Of a DNA stretch of 64,000 bases, positions 16,963-24,954 are shown in pieces. The DNA is from Oscillospiraceae bacterium. GTDB taxonomy: Bacteria; Bacillota; Clostridia; Oscillospirales; Acutalibacteraceae. The position numbers and the translations under genes are program-made. Positions within the stretch are counted from its first letter, which is position 1. Each line of letters begins with the position of its first letter. The notes under the pieces are model-generated. The model did not search any database and had not been told where the DNA came from. It saw only the letters and a list, made by a program, of their open reading frames with translations. The DNA is taken from positions 1 through 64,000 of the forward strand of contig SVPP01000006.1 in the NCBI GenBank assembly GCA_015065765.1. The letters run 5' to 3'.

Positions 16963-17505
16963 TCAAAGAGCAATCCAGAATCTCTTCAGATTGCGATTTC
17001 TGTCTTGTTCATATACTGTGGATTCATAGACACCACCATTGTTAAGTATTGTTTTTTCGCTTCCGATATTGTTATCAATACAGGATATAAGTATTTTATC
17101 AAGACCGATTTCTTTGCAATAAGGAATAACGGCTTTAAGCATTGAAGTCGCATAACCCTTTCTTCTTTCGTCAGGTTTTATTGAATACCCGATATGACCG
17201 CCAAATTCTGAAAGCCAATCATTGAAATAATGGCGAACCTGTATCATACCCACAAGTCGATTATCAGCCTTGCGGATGTAGAAAAACTGCGTTGACAAAA
17301 CCCACCCGTCAGGAAGTGTTTCGGGCAATGTGTATTTTCTGCTCTCCGAAATATATGTAAGCGAATCCTCGCATCTGCGCAGAGGACCGCAACCATCCAT
17401 TGAGGAGTTCGCATCCAGGAAAGCCCGCTTATATTCAGCAATCTGTTCTGCGTATTCCTCACTTGGTTCAATCAAAAAGAAATCGCCTGCATCTATTTTT
17501 ATCAT
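16963..17505 (-). CDS. GNAT-family N-acetyltransferase (RimJ/RimL-like)
   Basis: 180 residues. Acetyl-CoA binding region IGYSIKPDERRKGYATSMLKAVIPYCKEIGLDKILISC follows a beta strand with RLVGMIQVRHYFND; the end, NIGSEKTILNNGGVYES, is the RimJ/RimL-like C-terminal motif. The substrate cannot be inferred. It sits 6 bp after the NUDIX gene and is last in a three-gene operon. Confidence 0.85.
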   Translation of the reverse strand: MIKIDAGDFFLIEPSEEYAEQIAEYKRAFLDANSSMDGCGPLRRCEDSLTYISESRKYTLPETLPDGWVLSTQFFYIRKADNRLVGMIQVRHYFNDWLSEFGGHIGYSIKPDERRKGYATSMLKAVIPYCKEIGLDKILISCIDNNIGSEKTILNNGGVYESTVYEQDRNRNLKRFWIAL

Positions 17506-17511
17506 AATTTG

Positions 17512-17970
17512 TTACCTCGTTTTATGTTTTGTAATATATTCTTCAATCGCAGGTATATTAGGCTTAAAAATGTCATCGGGAAGATCAGAAATATCAAAAA
17601 ATTTTAAGTTTTCTACTTCTCCTGCCTGGCACTTCAAATTACCCTCGTAGTTTTTGCAGATAAAAACGATATCGATATTTGATACTTCATCACCATTGGG
17701 ATAAATGTTGTGCAGCTCCTTACCTGAAAAAACTCCTAAAAGAGATAGTTGTTTAGCAATTAAACCTGTTTCTTCATATAATTCTCTTCTGGCAGTATCT
17801 TCAACTTTTTCGTCTATTTCTACCGAACCGCCTGCATAACCCCAAGTGTTATTATCACTGCGTAATTGAAGCAAAATGCGACCCAATTCATCTATCACAA
17901 TAACACTTGCACCGACTTGCAATAAAGGTCTGTGTCCAACCGCTTTTCTCAAATCCATTATATAGCTCAT
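17512..17970 (-). CDS. NUDIX hydrolase
   Basis: 152 residues. A complete NUDIX box is visible: GGSVEIDEKVEDTARRELYEETG (G-x5-E-x7-REUxEExGU), preceded by VIVIDELGRILLQLR and a WGYAGG strand. Such enzymes cleave nucleoside diphosphate-linked compounds; a house-cleaning or ADP-ribose role would fit the neighbouring nucleosidase. Middle gene of the operon, 31 bp after the nucleosidase. Confidence 0.9.
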   Translation of the reverse strand: MSYIMDLRKAVGHRPLLQVGASVIVIDELGRILLQLRSDNNTWGYAGGSVEIDEKVEDTARRELYEETGLIAKQLSLLGVFSGKELHNIYPNGDEVSNIDIVFICKNYEGNLKCQAGEVENLKFFDISDLPDDIFKPNIPAIEEYITKHKTR

Positions 17971-18001
17971 ATCAACTCACCTTGCTTACATAAAAAGTTT
18001 A

Positions 18002-18685
18002 TCAGCCTATATATTTTACGGATGACTGCAGAGCAAGTGGTAAATACTCGTCAATAATTTTATTCATTACAATTGAAACATTGGTAAAAAATGAATTCAA
18101 CTGTTCTTCATTTTGTGTTTCTTGTTCATTAATTGGGAAATCGGATATACCTTTTATTATAATGCATTCAACATTGTTTGCCTTGCAAATATAAGCTATC
18201 GCTGCTGATTCTGTATCTGCAATAGTTATTCCATTTTCTTTTAATTCTAAATAATCTTTCCACATAACAACAGCTTTATCTGCAGTTCCTATTGTACCTG
18301 TCAGTACATCAAAATCTAATAAATTCAAATCGAAAGAAACGGTAAAACCATCCTTAATCAACGGCTCTTGTTCTTTTACAGTACAATCATATTGCACCGC
18401 TTTATCCGGAATAAATACATCCAAGTTTTTAAATCTATCATCTATACCTGCACAGGTTCCTGCAACTATTATTTTCTTTAAATTAAAATGGTCTATCACA
18501 TATTGTGTGGCTGCAGAACAGTTAACTTTTCTAACGCCACATCTATAAAAAAGCACACTTTCTCCATTTATTTCAGTAGTAAAATACTCTCCAAACGGAT
18601 ACTTGATACAACGATCTACATTCATTTGAAACCTATCTAAAACAGCTTTCCATTCTCTTTTGGCCGAAACACTTATCCCTATCAT
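18002..18685 (-). CDS. Nucleoside phosphorylase/nucleosidase (PNP/UDP family, MTA/SAH nucleosidase-like)
   Basis: 227 residues. Begins MIGISVSAKREWKAV, with a glycine-containing VAGTCAGIDDRF phosphate/ribose segment, DTESAAIAYICKANN in place of the usual D-M-E-G-A substrate motif, and IKGISDFP with the catalytic Asp. This is the PNP_UDP_1 fold of MTA/SAH nucleosidases and nucleoside phosphorylases. The altered DTES motif makes the exact substrate unsure. First gene of the nucleosidase-NUDIX-GNAT operon, perhaps nucleotide salvage. Confidence 0.75.
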   Translation of the reverse strand: MIGISVSAKREWKAVLDRFQMNVDRCIKYPFGEYFTTEINGESVLFYRCGVRKVNCSAATQYVIDHFNLKKIIVAGTCAGIDDRFKNLDVFIPDKAVQYDCTVKEQEPLIKDGFTVSFDLNLLDFDVLTGTIGTADKAVVMWKDYLELKENGITIADTESAAIAYICKANNVECIIIKGISDFPINEQETQNEEQLNSFFTNVSIVMNKIIDEYLPLALQSSVKYIG

Positions 18686-18747
18686 AATGCTACTCCTATG
18701 TTATACTACAGTCTTTTTGTAAATCCAAAACTCTAAATAATAAATGC

Positions 18748-18777
18748 ATTATACCACACCCATGCCAAACAAATCAA
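18748..18777 (-). promoter_or_regulatory. Promoter of the nucleosidase operon
   Basis: Minus-strand TTGATT (18772-18777), 18-bp spacer, TATAAT (18748-18753). Confidence 0.5.
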
Positions 18778-18880
18778 TCTGAATTCGTATTCTCGAACTC
18801 ATAACCTCAAATTCTCTTTCAAATTTTGACTCTCATGAATCAACATCCGTATTTTTGTATAAAATTTCTCAAAAATCCTA

Positions 18881-18909
18881 TTGACAAATCGATAATCATA
18901 CTGTATAAT
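18881..18909 (+). promoter_or_regulatory. Consensus promoter of tRNA-Pro
   Basis: Perfect TTGACA (18881-18886), 17-bp spacer, perfect TATAAT (18904-18909), about 30 bp before the tRNA. Confidence 0.85.
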
Positions 18910-18939
18910 GTATGAGTCGTCAGATGTGACGGACAAAAT

Positions 18940-19015
18940 CCGGGTGTGGCGCAGCTGGTAGCGCGCTTGACTGGGGGTCAAGAGGCCGTGAGTTCAAGTC
19001 TCGCCACTCGGACCA
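18940..19015 (+). tRNA. tRNA-Pro, anticodon GGG, CCA encoded
   Basis: Acceptor CCGGGTG pairs with CACTCGG (one G-U). D-arm region GGCGCAGCTGGTAGCGC, anticodon stem CTTGA/TCAAG around a loop carrying GGG, T-arm GTGAGTTCAAGTCTCGC, discriminator A, and CCA in the genome. Its 3' end from 18993 is part of the attachment duplication, so the element restores an intact tRNA. Confidence 0.95.
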
Positions 19016-19069
19016 TCTGAAAGAGTCTGAAAACGTTGATTTATCAAGGTTTTCAGGCTTTTTTATTTT
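18993..19069 (+). repeat. Left attachment site (attL), tRNA-Pro 3' end plus terminator
   Basis: The first 25 bases (TTCAAGTCTCGCCACTCGGA...) and the last 50 are identical to 28211-28287, with two mismatches at 19018-19019. Divergence begins exactly at 19070. Confidence 0.9.
19027..19069 (+). terminator. tRNA-Pro terminator
   Basis: CTGAAAAC and GTTTTCAG form an 8-bp stem around GTTGATTTATCAAG, followed by GCTTTTTTATTTT. It is duplicated within the right attachment site. Confidence 0.85.
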
Positions 19070-19085
19070 GCCACAAAACACAAAA

Positions 19086-19107
19086 TGGTCCTTATTTGGT
19101 CCTTATT
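19086..19107 (+). repeat. Left subterminal pair of TGGTCCTTATT
   Basis: Two exact head-to-tail copies of an 11-mer, 17 bp inside the left att repeat. The identical pair occurs at 28074-28095. Candidate integrase arm-type sites. A 19-bp palindrome (ACGAGCAAA-A-TTTGCTCGT, 19123-19141) lies 15 bp further in. Confidence 0.7.
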
Positions 19108-19186
19108 AACAAAAAAGTGAGTACGAGCAAAATTTGCTCGTCAAGTCTTACCAATTCTTCTTTTGATATTCTCACCTAAGAATTAC

Positions 19187-19215
19187 TTGTTAATCTATTA
19201 AAAATATATTATAAT
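19187..19215 (+). promoter_or_regulatory. Promoter of the membrane-anchored protein gene
   Basis: TTGTTA (19187-19192), 17-bp spacer, TATAAT (19210-19215), 52 bp before the start codon. Confidence 0.55.
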
Positions 19216-19267
19216 GTGATCTATAAAGTTTTTGTAACTTTTCTTGAACCAAATGGGAGGACATAGA

Positions 19268-20128
19268 ATGAATTTATCTTTCTTTAAAATAAAAAAACGA
19301 AAAACTACTCGTCCAATCAAAGAAAAAAATAATCTAAAATTTTTTGAATCAAAATTGCAAATTATAGTCTCAATCTTGACAATTCTTGGTATAAGCATAG
19401 CCTCAACCACAGGTTTTGTCATTGAGCGTTTACCTTGTGTACAACGAAATATTGCAGAAAAAAATGTTGAAAAAATCAAAGTAACCGAAAGCAAAGAATA
19501 TATTGAAAGTATACTTGGATTGCCACAACAAACAACAGAAATCGAGTACACAGATAGCAAACAAAAAACTACATCTGGCAAAAAAAGCATTTTCATTAAC
19601 GAATATTACACGTTCATAATTTATTTCGATGAATCCAATAGTTGCATCGGATATTTTTTAATTAGTAACGATGATGATTTTTCTCCCAAACTGCATCGCG
19701 GCAAAAACTTATTCGATTTAAGCATTTCCGAATCAGGAATAGATAATATGGGATTTCTTTCAGCAATGGGACATTTTGCAAATAATCGACCTGATTGTTC
19801 TTCTTTTCACATTCAGTATTATACACACCACATTTCTTTAAATGGTTGTTATGTAGGTGTGGGAATTTCAACTTTAGGTGAAATTGATAAAGATAGAACA
19901 CAAGCTTTGATTGATTATTCACCTCATTGGATTAATGGCTACTCTGTCACAACAGACGATAATAAAAATAGAATGGAAACGCTTGGAGACAACTTTGCAA
20001 AGATGAAGCCCAATGTTTTTTCTGTATTTTTAGCAAACGATACATATGATGTCGATGAATTATTAAGCAGAGAACTACAACTGTGCTTATCTGCAACCCA
20101 TATTGACTTGCGCATATTATCAGAATAA
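19268..20128 (+). CDS. Membrane-anchored protein of the element, possibly ETEC_3214-like
   Basis: 286 residues. A basic N-terminus (KIKKRKTTRPIKEKNN) precedes one membrane segment (about residues 32-55, LQIIVSILTILGISIASTTGF). The rest is a soluble domain with EYIESILGLPQQTTEIEY, FINEYYTFIIYFD, GYFLISND and a later mixed alpha/beta part. The layout recalls NCBI's ETEC_3214-domain proteins, but that is from memory and uncertain. ATG 19268 was picked because GGGAGG lies 7 bases before it. It lies between attL and the recombination genes and is transcribed toward a shared terminator. Whether it works with the TIR proteins is unknown. Confidence 0.65.
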   Translation: MNLSFFKIKKRKTTRPIKEKNNLKFFESKLQIIVSILTILGISIASTTGFVIERLPCVQRNIAEKNVEKIKVTESKEYIESILGLPQQTTEIEYTDSKQKTTSGKKSIFINEYYTFIIYFDESNSCIGYFLISNDDDFSPKLHRGKNLFDLSISESGIDNMGFLSAMGHFANNRPDCSSFHIQYYTHHISLNGCYVGVGISTLGEIDKDRTQALIDYSPHWINGYSVTTDDNKNRMETLGDNFAKMKPNVFSVFLANDTYDVDELLSRELQLCLSATHIDLRILSE

Positions 20129-20133
20129 AAATT

Positions 20134-20183
20134 AGTAAACCCCGAAAACTCTTTTTCACAAGAATTTTCGGGGTTTACTTTTT
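20134..20183. terminator. Bidirectional terminator between the membrane protein and xis
   Basis: AGTAAACCCCGAAAA pairs perfectly with TTTTCGGGGTTTACT (20134-20179), then TTTTTG. The A-rich left flank lets it also serve the convergent excisionase gene. Related hairpins are at 39159-39195 and 50744-50778. Confidence 0.8.
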
Positions 20184-20193
20184 GCTTTCAATA

Positions 20194-20394
20194 TTAAATT
20201 TTGTTTTTTCCTGATAAATAGGCATAAAGATTCTCCATATCAATTAACGCTTTATTCCCTATGTCAACAGCGGGAATTTTGTTTTCCTTAACCAGTCTGC
20301 GAAGACCTCTTTCTGTGAGGGCTGTTTTGCTGTCATAATCTTTTATTTCTTTGATTGCCTCTTTTATTGTGCGCATTTTAGGGCCGCCAGGCAT
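20194..20394 (-). CDS. Excisionase-like small HTH protein
   Basis: 66 residues. MRTIKEAIKEIK...TALTERGLRRLVKENKIPAVDIGNKALIDMENLYAYLSG has the winged-helix pattern of excisionase/MerR-like DNA-binding proteins. GGAGG lies 7 bases before ATG 20394. It is divergent from the integrase, as is usual for Xis/Int pairs, and would steer excision of the element. Longer in-frame starts up to 20475 would run through the integrase promoter and are unlikely. Confidence 0.7.
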   Translation of the reverse strand: MPGGPKMRTIKEAIKEIKDYDSKTALTERGLRRLVKENKIPAVDIGNKALIDMENLYAYLSGKNKI

Positions 20395-20415
20395 TTTACC
20401 ACCTCCTTTTTTGTG

Positions 20416-20456
20416 AACGTTGCCACGTTGACTTAAGTTATTTCTTGAGTTATAAT
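20416..20456 (+). promoter_or_regulatory. Integrase promoter with overlapping AACGT dyad
   Basis: TTGACT (20428-20433), 17-bp spacer, TATAAT (20451-20456). An AACGT-TGCC-ACGTT dyad (20416-20429) touches the -35 box and lies between the two divergent genes, so it could be an operator for Xis or another regulator. Confidence 0.55.
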
Positions 20457-20498
20457 ATAAACGGAAACCGAACAAATGTACGTTTTCCGAAATATTTT

Positions 20499-20996
20499 AT
20501 GAAAGAAGTTGATTTTATAGGAAGATACGAAAAACGCGGAAAAGGATACCGCCTGAAAGTTTATAACGGTTATGACGCCAACCACAATCAGATTGTGGAA
20601 ACAAAAACATGGATTCCTGATTCGGGTATGACCGAAAAACAAATTATCAAAGAAGTAGAGCGTCAACTCGTCTTGTTTGAAGAAGAAGTAAAAAACGGAT
20701 CTTATGTCTCTGCAAATGTAAAATTTGAAGTAATGGCAGAAAAATTTCTTGAACAAGCTTCTCTTGAAGGAAATCTCAAACAACTCACACTCGAACGCCT
20801 TAAAGACTGCAGAGAAAGAACATACAAAGCTATAGGACACATGAGGCTCGACCGTATCACAACTGCTCATATTCAGAATTTTATAAACAGCCTCGCACAG
20901 GACGGAGCCAACAAACAAACCGGTAAAAAACTTTCAACAAAAACGCAGAAAGCCTTCTTTAACGAGTTCGTGATAAAGCTCTGTTGCAAGAACTGA
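20499..20996 (+). pseudogene. Tyrosine integrase, N-terminal fragment (catalytic domain lost)
   Basis: ATG 20499 begins KEVDFIGRYEKRGKGYRLKVYNGYD, an arm-binding domain typical of Tn916-like integrases, followed by a SAM-like core-binding domain (FEVMAEKFLEQASLEG...TYKAIGHMRLDRITTAHIQNFINSL...GKKLSTKTQ). Homology stops near 20945, where the DNA becomes the reverse strand of a TIR gene, and translation runs 15 or so junk codons to a stop. The R-H-R-Y catalytic domain is absent, so the protein cannot recombine DNA. A start further upstream (TTG 20445) is excluded because it precedes the promoter's start site. Confidence 0.85.
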
Positions 20997-21518
20997 ATCA
21001 GGTGTTCTTCTGCCGTTTGAATCAGTTTCTTTATAGCAGATGAACACATCAAAAGGCTCTTCTTTCTGTGAAATTTCAAGAATACCTTTCTGTATTTCAT
21101 CAATTGCTTTTGCTTCTGATTCGTAAACATCTTTCTGCAAAGCATCGGCATATTTTATTGCAGATTTGTAGTCTTCATCCATGAAAACAGAAGTAAACTG
21201 TGCACGGTTGACTGTAGGCACTCGTTTGTGACTTGTAGGGTCTTCCACATATTCAATACCATATCTGCACAATACAATTGACCAATAGCTTTCTGCATCA
21301 GTCTTGTCCTCGTTAAGTATGTTTTCATAAATTGACATTGCCTTGTCGAATTCATTGTTTCTGCGGAAATGGTTTGCCCTGTCATAAAGATTTGCTTTAC
21401 GCTCATCTCCAAGTTTCGGCAGAGTCTGTTTTGTGCCGCAGTATTCGCACTCTGCTACAGTTTTATTGTCGTTAATTTCAAGTGAGCCACCGCACATTTT
21501 ACATTTAAATATAGCCAT
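20934..21518 (-). pseudogene. Third zinc-ribbon/TIR paralog, truncated inside the TIR domain
   Basis: About 188 genuine residues: zinc ribbon (CKMCGG...CEYCG), TPR-like helices (NLYDRANHFRRNNEFDKAMSIYENIL), then the start of the TIR domain (EEPFDVFICYKETDSNGRRTPDSVLATELYHELVKEGF). Both intact paralogs continue KVFFARITLED at this point, but here LRFC-stop follows, read from integrase DNA. Everything after the second TIR helix, including the conserved Glu, is lost. Last in the TIR operon, 17 bp after the 1133-aa gene. It is more diverged than the other two copies are from each other. Confidence 0.85.
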
Positions 21519-21535
21519 GATTTTCCCCTCGCAAA

Positions 21536-24500
21536 TTAATAATCTTTCTCTTTACCGCAAGAACTGCATTTTTTAGTGAATAAGCCTTTGAAAGTGCCAC
21601 CGCAATGCTGACAAAGTCCCTGCGCGCGACGATTACTTCTGCATCTTTCCATTTCTTTTCTTTCTTCTTCTCTCTTCTTTCTTTCTTCTTCCTGACGCCT
21701 TTCTTCAGCTTTTTTAGCTTCGTCAATTGCTTTACGCTTCTCGTCCCAATTATAAATATTATCAAAGAGTTTCCATGCCTGAGCATCTCTCAGTGTTTCA
21801 TTATGTTCTCCACTAACGGTAACCGTTCCATCTGTTTTCAAATATATACCATACTCAACCTCAATTCCATTTATATTGATATCGCCAATCAGTTTCTCGC
21901 TATAGAAAGTTCCATCTACTTTAAAAAAGACCGGAAATCTTTCATATGAACTTATACAATTCAAACGCACCGCAACAACATCCTGAAGATCCTCTTTTTT
22001 ATTTTTCATAATTAGATTGCTGACAATCTCACCATTTTCCTTACATCCAAAAATATAATCACCTTCAGCATAAATTGCTGCAATATTCCTCCAACCATGG
22101 ACAAAGTTTTTTAAGTTGGTTTTGGAACCGCTAATATCGCTAATTTCGATAACTTTTACAGTACCGTTTTTTCTTAAAGCAGCTAAAAATCTCCGACCCA
22201 AACAGATATCAACAATATTTTCTAAACTATTTATTTCTTTTATATAACTATCATATTTTTTGAATTTTTTACCGGCATAAAGAACTGTACCATCAGATTT
22301 CAAACCTATCGTGTATTGCGAGCCTGCAGAAACTGCAACTATATCCTTCCAGTCTGATACATCGCATTTACCGTAATCATTATCGCCAACAGCCACAACT
22401 GTACCATCTGACTTCAAGCCAACTGTATGATAATATCCTGTGCTTACGGCAACTATATCTCTCCATTTTCCTATATTGCATTGGCCATATTCATTGTCAC
22501 CTACTGCCACAACGGTGCCATCAATATTAACGCCCACCATATGAGACCCATAATCAGCACTAACCAAACTTTTTGCCCTTTTGATAGCTTTCAATACAGT
22601 CTCTTTTTTATCTATTCTTACTCTGATCTTTTGTAAAATTTCTTTTGGAACATTTGTACCTGTGTGACTTTCATATATCTTTATTCTTTTTTCTAAAATT
22701 TCTTCAGATAATGATTTTTCAATTTCCTGCAATTCCCATGGAGTTTCTTCAGATTCTCTTTTTCTTCTTTTTTCTTCAACCTCTTTTTCAAAATTTTCAA
22801 TATCATCAAATACTTTTATGCCTTTATATGCATAAAGTGAATCTGAATCTGTAGAAATGATTGTACCATCCGTTTTAAGCCCTATAGTTTCTTCCCCTTT
22901 CAAATACACTGCTATAATGTTCTTCCATTCTTTTACATTACATTGACCTTCTTTATTTCTGCCTACAGCAACAACTGTGCCGTCTGATTTCAGCCCTACG
23001 ATGTGAGCATACGCCGTTGACACTGCAATAATATCCTTCCAGTCTTCTACATTATATTGACCGTCGTCATTTTTACCTGTCAAAACAACTGTGCCATCTC
23101 TTTTGATACCTATTACAGTGTTACCTGTAGCTGCAATCGTCACAACATCTTTCCAATCAGAAACATTGCATTGACCATAATAGTTGTTACCGACTGCCAC
23201 CACTGTTCCGTCCTTTTTAAGACCTACGGTTAGATTTGTTAATGCTAAAACAGAAATAATATCTTTCCAATCTGAAATATCGCATTGTCCATCATGATTT
23301 TGTCCGACAGCTACTACAGTTCCGTCTTTTTTCAGACCTACTGTATGAGAACTGCTTGTATCTACCGAAACAATATCTGTCCAATCCGATACATTACACT
23401 GGCCATGCACGTTATTTCCGCAAGCCAGTACAGTTCCATCCGATTTCACACCAACAATGTGATTACTGCAAGAAATGCTTACAATATCTGTCCAAAGCTC
23501 AAACTCTCCGCCTGTGCCACTAACACCATCAAATGTAACAGTGCCATCTGTCATAAGCATAACACCATTTGACACTTCTTTGACAGATTTGCCTGACCAA
23601 CACTTATTTCTGTATGTACCGTCAGATTTCACTCCGATACTATCACCTAAAAACTCTTTAACTTTTTTGTGATATAATAAAATTTGGGATTTTTTCAAAT
23701 CATCTGCTTCTCGTAAAAATTGATAGCTTTTGTCGGCTTTTTCTTTAACAGCTTCCAAACGATTCTTTTCTTCGCCCGTTGCTATTTTTAAAGCTCGCAT
23801 GAAATCATTGTCTGCATTCAGATCAACTGTTATGTTTTCCAATTCACCTAAAGAAGACAATCTTAAACGACACAAAGTTTTACCAGCATAGGCCATTGCA
23901 TCCATTGGGTTTTCATCAAGAGCTTTTTCAAAATATTCGTTTGCTTTCTCGTACTCTTTGTCTTCAAGGTAAAAATATCCGCGTGTTGTCAATGTACCGC
24001 TCGCAGATTTTACTTCTGCAACAGTATTTGCATTGGCCGTGTTTACGCCCACAATTTTCTCAACACCTCTTGTTAAATCCTGCATGAAGCCGATTTTGCT
24101 CATGTCCTGTGCCTGAAGTGCTTTGAATTCGTCGGGCAAATCATATGCATCCATATCTTTATAGCAAGGAATGATAATCTTTGACTTATCCTTTAACACA
24201 AGTTTCAGGAATCGTGACCATTCATTTTTAACCCACACTGCGTGGAAATGCTCATATTTTGTACCAACAACAAGCATTACTTTCGCACTGTTGAGTGCCG
24301 CAAAGATATAAGGCTCATACATCTGTCCAAGCTTATCTTCAAGTGTGATTCTTGCAAAGAAAACCTTCATTCCTTTTGCAGTAAGTGAATCGTAAATATC
24401 CTGTGCAAGGACACTGTCAATTGTTCTTTCACCTTTGTCGTCTGTTTCTTTATAGCAAATGAAAACATCATAGGGCTTTTCGTTCTTACTGATGGACAGA

Positions 24501-24937
24501 ATCTCCTCCATGATTCGGTCAACTTCTCTTGCCTCATCACGATAAACCTTCTGTGCTACAACATCAGCGTATTCCATTGCCATGTTGAAATTTTCGTCAG
24601 ATGACAATTTTTCAAATGATGCACGATGGCATGTGGGGATTTTCTTTGCAGTTACAGGGTCATCCACATATTCAATACCGTAATTACAAAGACAAAGTCC
24701 CCAGTATGCTTCCGCTTCTTCAGGAAACTCTGCAATAATATTTTCGTAGATGCCTGCTGCCTTGTCGAATTCACTGTTCAGACGAAGCCTGTTTGCTCTG
24801 TTGAAAAGATTTACTTTCTTTTCACTGTCAAGTACAGGCACTGTCTGTGTTGTACCGCAATATTCACATTCTATAACATTAACATCGGTTTCGATATTAA
24901 GATCTCCACCGCACATTTTACATTTAAAAATAGCCAT
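21536..24937 (-). CDS. Zinc-ribbon / TIR / RCC1-repeat protein, 1133 aa
   Basis: Order of parts: zinc ribbon C6, C9, C24, C27; TPR-like helices 45-145; TIR domain about 155-295 (PYDVFICYKETD, RITLEDKLGQMYEPYIFAAL, VWVKNEWSRF with E239 at the place of the TIR NADase glutamate); another TPR unit 317-350; a first run of RCC1-like repeats about 430-715 built on GLKSDGTVVAVG and GQCNVSDWKDI; a helical insertion 725-815; a second RCC1 run about 820-1050; a charged coiled coil rich in E and R; and a C-terminal zinc ribbon (CQHCGG...CSSCG). No signal peptide. TIR domains in bacteria often degrade NAD or make signal nucleotides on sensing phage. The beta-propeller could be the sensor. The activity here is inferred. 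Confidence 0.88.
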   Translation of the reverse strand: MAIFKCKMCGGDLNIETDVNVIECEYCGTTQTVPVLDSEKKVNLFNRANRLRLNSEFDKAAGIYENIIAEFPEEAEAYWGLCLCNYGIEYVDDPVTAKKIPTCHRASFEKLSSDENFNMAMEYADVVAQKVYRDEAREVDRIMEEILSISKNEKPYDVFICYKETDDKGERTIDSVLAQDIYDSLTAKGMKVFFARITLEDKLGQMYEPYIFAALNSAKVMLVVGTKYEHFHAVWVKNEWSRFLKLVLKDKSKIIIPCYKDMDAYDLPDEFKALQAQDMSKIGFMQDLTRGVEKIVGVNTANANTVAEVKSASGTLTTRGYFYLEDKEYEKANEYFEKALDENPMDAMAYAGKTLCRLRLSSLGELENITVDLNADNDFMRALKIATGEEKNRLEAVKEKADKSYQFLREADDLKKSQILLYHKKVKEFLGDSIGVKSDGTYRNKCWSGKSVKEVSNGVMLMTDGTVTFDGVSGTGGEFELWTDIVSISCSNHIVGVKSDGTVLACGNNVHGQCNVSDWTDIVSVDTSSSHTVGLKKDGTVVAVGQNHDGQCDISDWKDIISVLALTNLTVGLKKDGTVVAVGNNYYGQCNVSDWKDVVTIAATGNTVIGIKRDGTVVLTGKNDDGQYNVEDWKDIIAVSTAYAHIVGLKSDGTVVAVGRNKEGQCNVKEWKNIIAVYLKGEETIGLKTDGTIISTDSDSLYAYKGIKVFDDIENFEKEVEEKRRKRESEETPWELQEIEKSLSEEILEKRIKIYESHTGTNVPKEILQKIRVRIDKKETVLKAIKRAKSLVSADYGSHMVGVNIDGTVVAVGDNEYGQCNIGKWRDIVAVSTGYYHTVGLKSDGTVVAVGDNDYGKCDVSDWKDIVAVSAGSQYTIGLKSDGTVLYAGKKFKKYDSYIKEINSLENIVDICLGRRFLAALRKNGTVKVIEISDISGSKTNLKNFVHGWRNIAAIYAEGDYIFGCKENGEIVSNLIMKNKKEDLQDVVAVRLNCISSYERFPVFFKVDGTFYSEKLIGDININGIEVEYGIYLKTDGTVTVSGEHNETLRDAQAWKLFDNIYNWDEKRKAIDEAKKAEERRQEEERKKREEERKEMERCRSNRRAQGLCQHCGGTFKGLFTKKCSSCGKEKDY

Positions 24938-24954
24938 TATTATAACCTCACAAA

